The position numbers and the translations under genes are program-made. The notes under the pieces were generated by a model. That model made no database searches. It was given only the letters and a program-made list of their open reading frames with translations, and was not told the origin of the DNA. From contig SOJT01000213.1 of assembly GCA_004376485.1 (NCBI GenBank), positions 1 to 5,462 of the forward strand: a stretch of 5,462 nt of DNA. Direction: 5' to 3'. Below, piece by piece: positions 5,415 through 5,462 of the stretch. Each line of letters starts with the position of its first letter. The stretch's first letter is position 1. This DNA is from Candidatus Aerophobota bacterium. Lineage in GTDB: Bacteria; Aerophobota; Aerophobia; Aerophobales; AE-B3A.

Positions 5415-5462
5415 GGATTTGTTTTGTCTCTGACCAGAGCTTTCCGCCCCGAGGAGGGGAGG
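5411..5462 (+). CDS. Glycosyltransferase (probable GT4 type), N-terminal fragment cut by window end
   Basis: The ATG at 5411 overlaps the stop of the membrane protein gene as ATGA, and the frame stays open to the window end. The 17 visible codons read M-R-I-C-F-V-S-D-Q-S-F-P-P-R-G-G-E. A start of the form MRI-x-x-V-S-D-x-x-x-P-P-x-x-G-G is characteristic of GT-B, GT4-like glycosyltransferases, in which the Gly-Gly contacts the nucleotide sugar or acceptor. A purine-rich GGGGGAGAAAG stretch at about 5396-5406 can serve as SD. The tight overlap and the two preceding genes support a glycan function. With so little sequence, family placement is tentative. Confidence 0.6.
   Translation, partial: MRICFVSDQSFPPRGGE

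Noticed and set aside
1..5462. CRISPR arrays, tRNA/rRNA genes, insertion sequences or terminal repeats
   Set aside because: No regularly spaced repeats, cloverleaf-like segments, transposase motifs or long inverted repeats were seen; the window is almost wholly coding.

Overview
The window is a compact, single-direction run of genes from what looks like an anaerobic bacterium that uses folate and corrinoid (vitamin B12) C1 chemistry. All seven complete genes and one partial gene lie on the + strand. Gaps are at most about 25 nt, several genes overlap, and nearly every gene has a purine-rich Shine-Dalgarno (SD) sequence (GGAGG type). There is no rRNA, marker protein or codon table to fix the lineage. 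The gene content fits acetogens, Wood-Ljungdahl bacteria or methyl-compound users, including uncultured anaerobic phyla. I would not go further on taxonomy.

Layout. (1) A near-consensus sigma70 promoter sits at positions 12-39. (2) A C1 block runs from 66 to 3331. It holds a small methyltransferase-associated corrinoid protein, a methyltetrahydrofolate:corrinoid methyltransferase, a 6-phospho-3-hexuloisomerase (SIS fold), a 5-formyltetrahydrofolate cyclo-ligase and a methenyl-THF cyclohydrolase of the FchA/cyclodeaminase type. (3) An envelope block runs from 3343 to the window end. It holds a MurG/GT28-like glycosyltransferase, a polytopic flippase-like (LPG synthase TM/UPF0104) membrane protein, and the first 17 codons of what looks like a GT4-type glycosyltransferase. 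No terminator is visible between the two blocks.

How the genes may work together. A methyl group loaded on the corrinoid protein would be passed by the methyltransferase to THF, or moved in reverse. The cyclo-ligase recycles 5-formyl-THF to methenyl-THF, and FchA hydrolyses methenyl-THF to 10-formyl-THF. These four proteins therefore cover the methyl and the methenyl/formyl levels of the folate C1 pool. The unexpected member is the hexuloisomerase, half of the ribulose monophosphate formaldehyde pathway, sitting among folate genes without its usual partner, hexulose-6-phosphate synthase. A formaldehyde link between sugar phosphates and folate is an attractive inference but is not shown by the sequence. 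The envelope genes probably make and move a lipid-linked or surface glycan; their link to the C1 block may be only positional.
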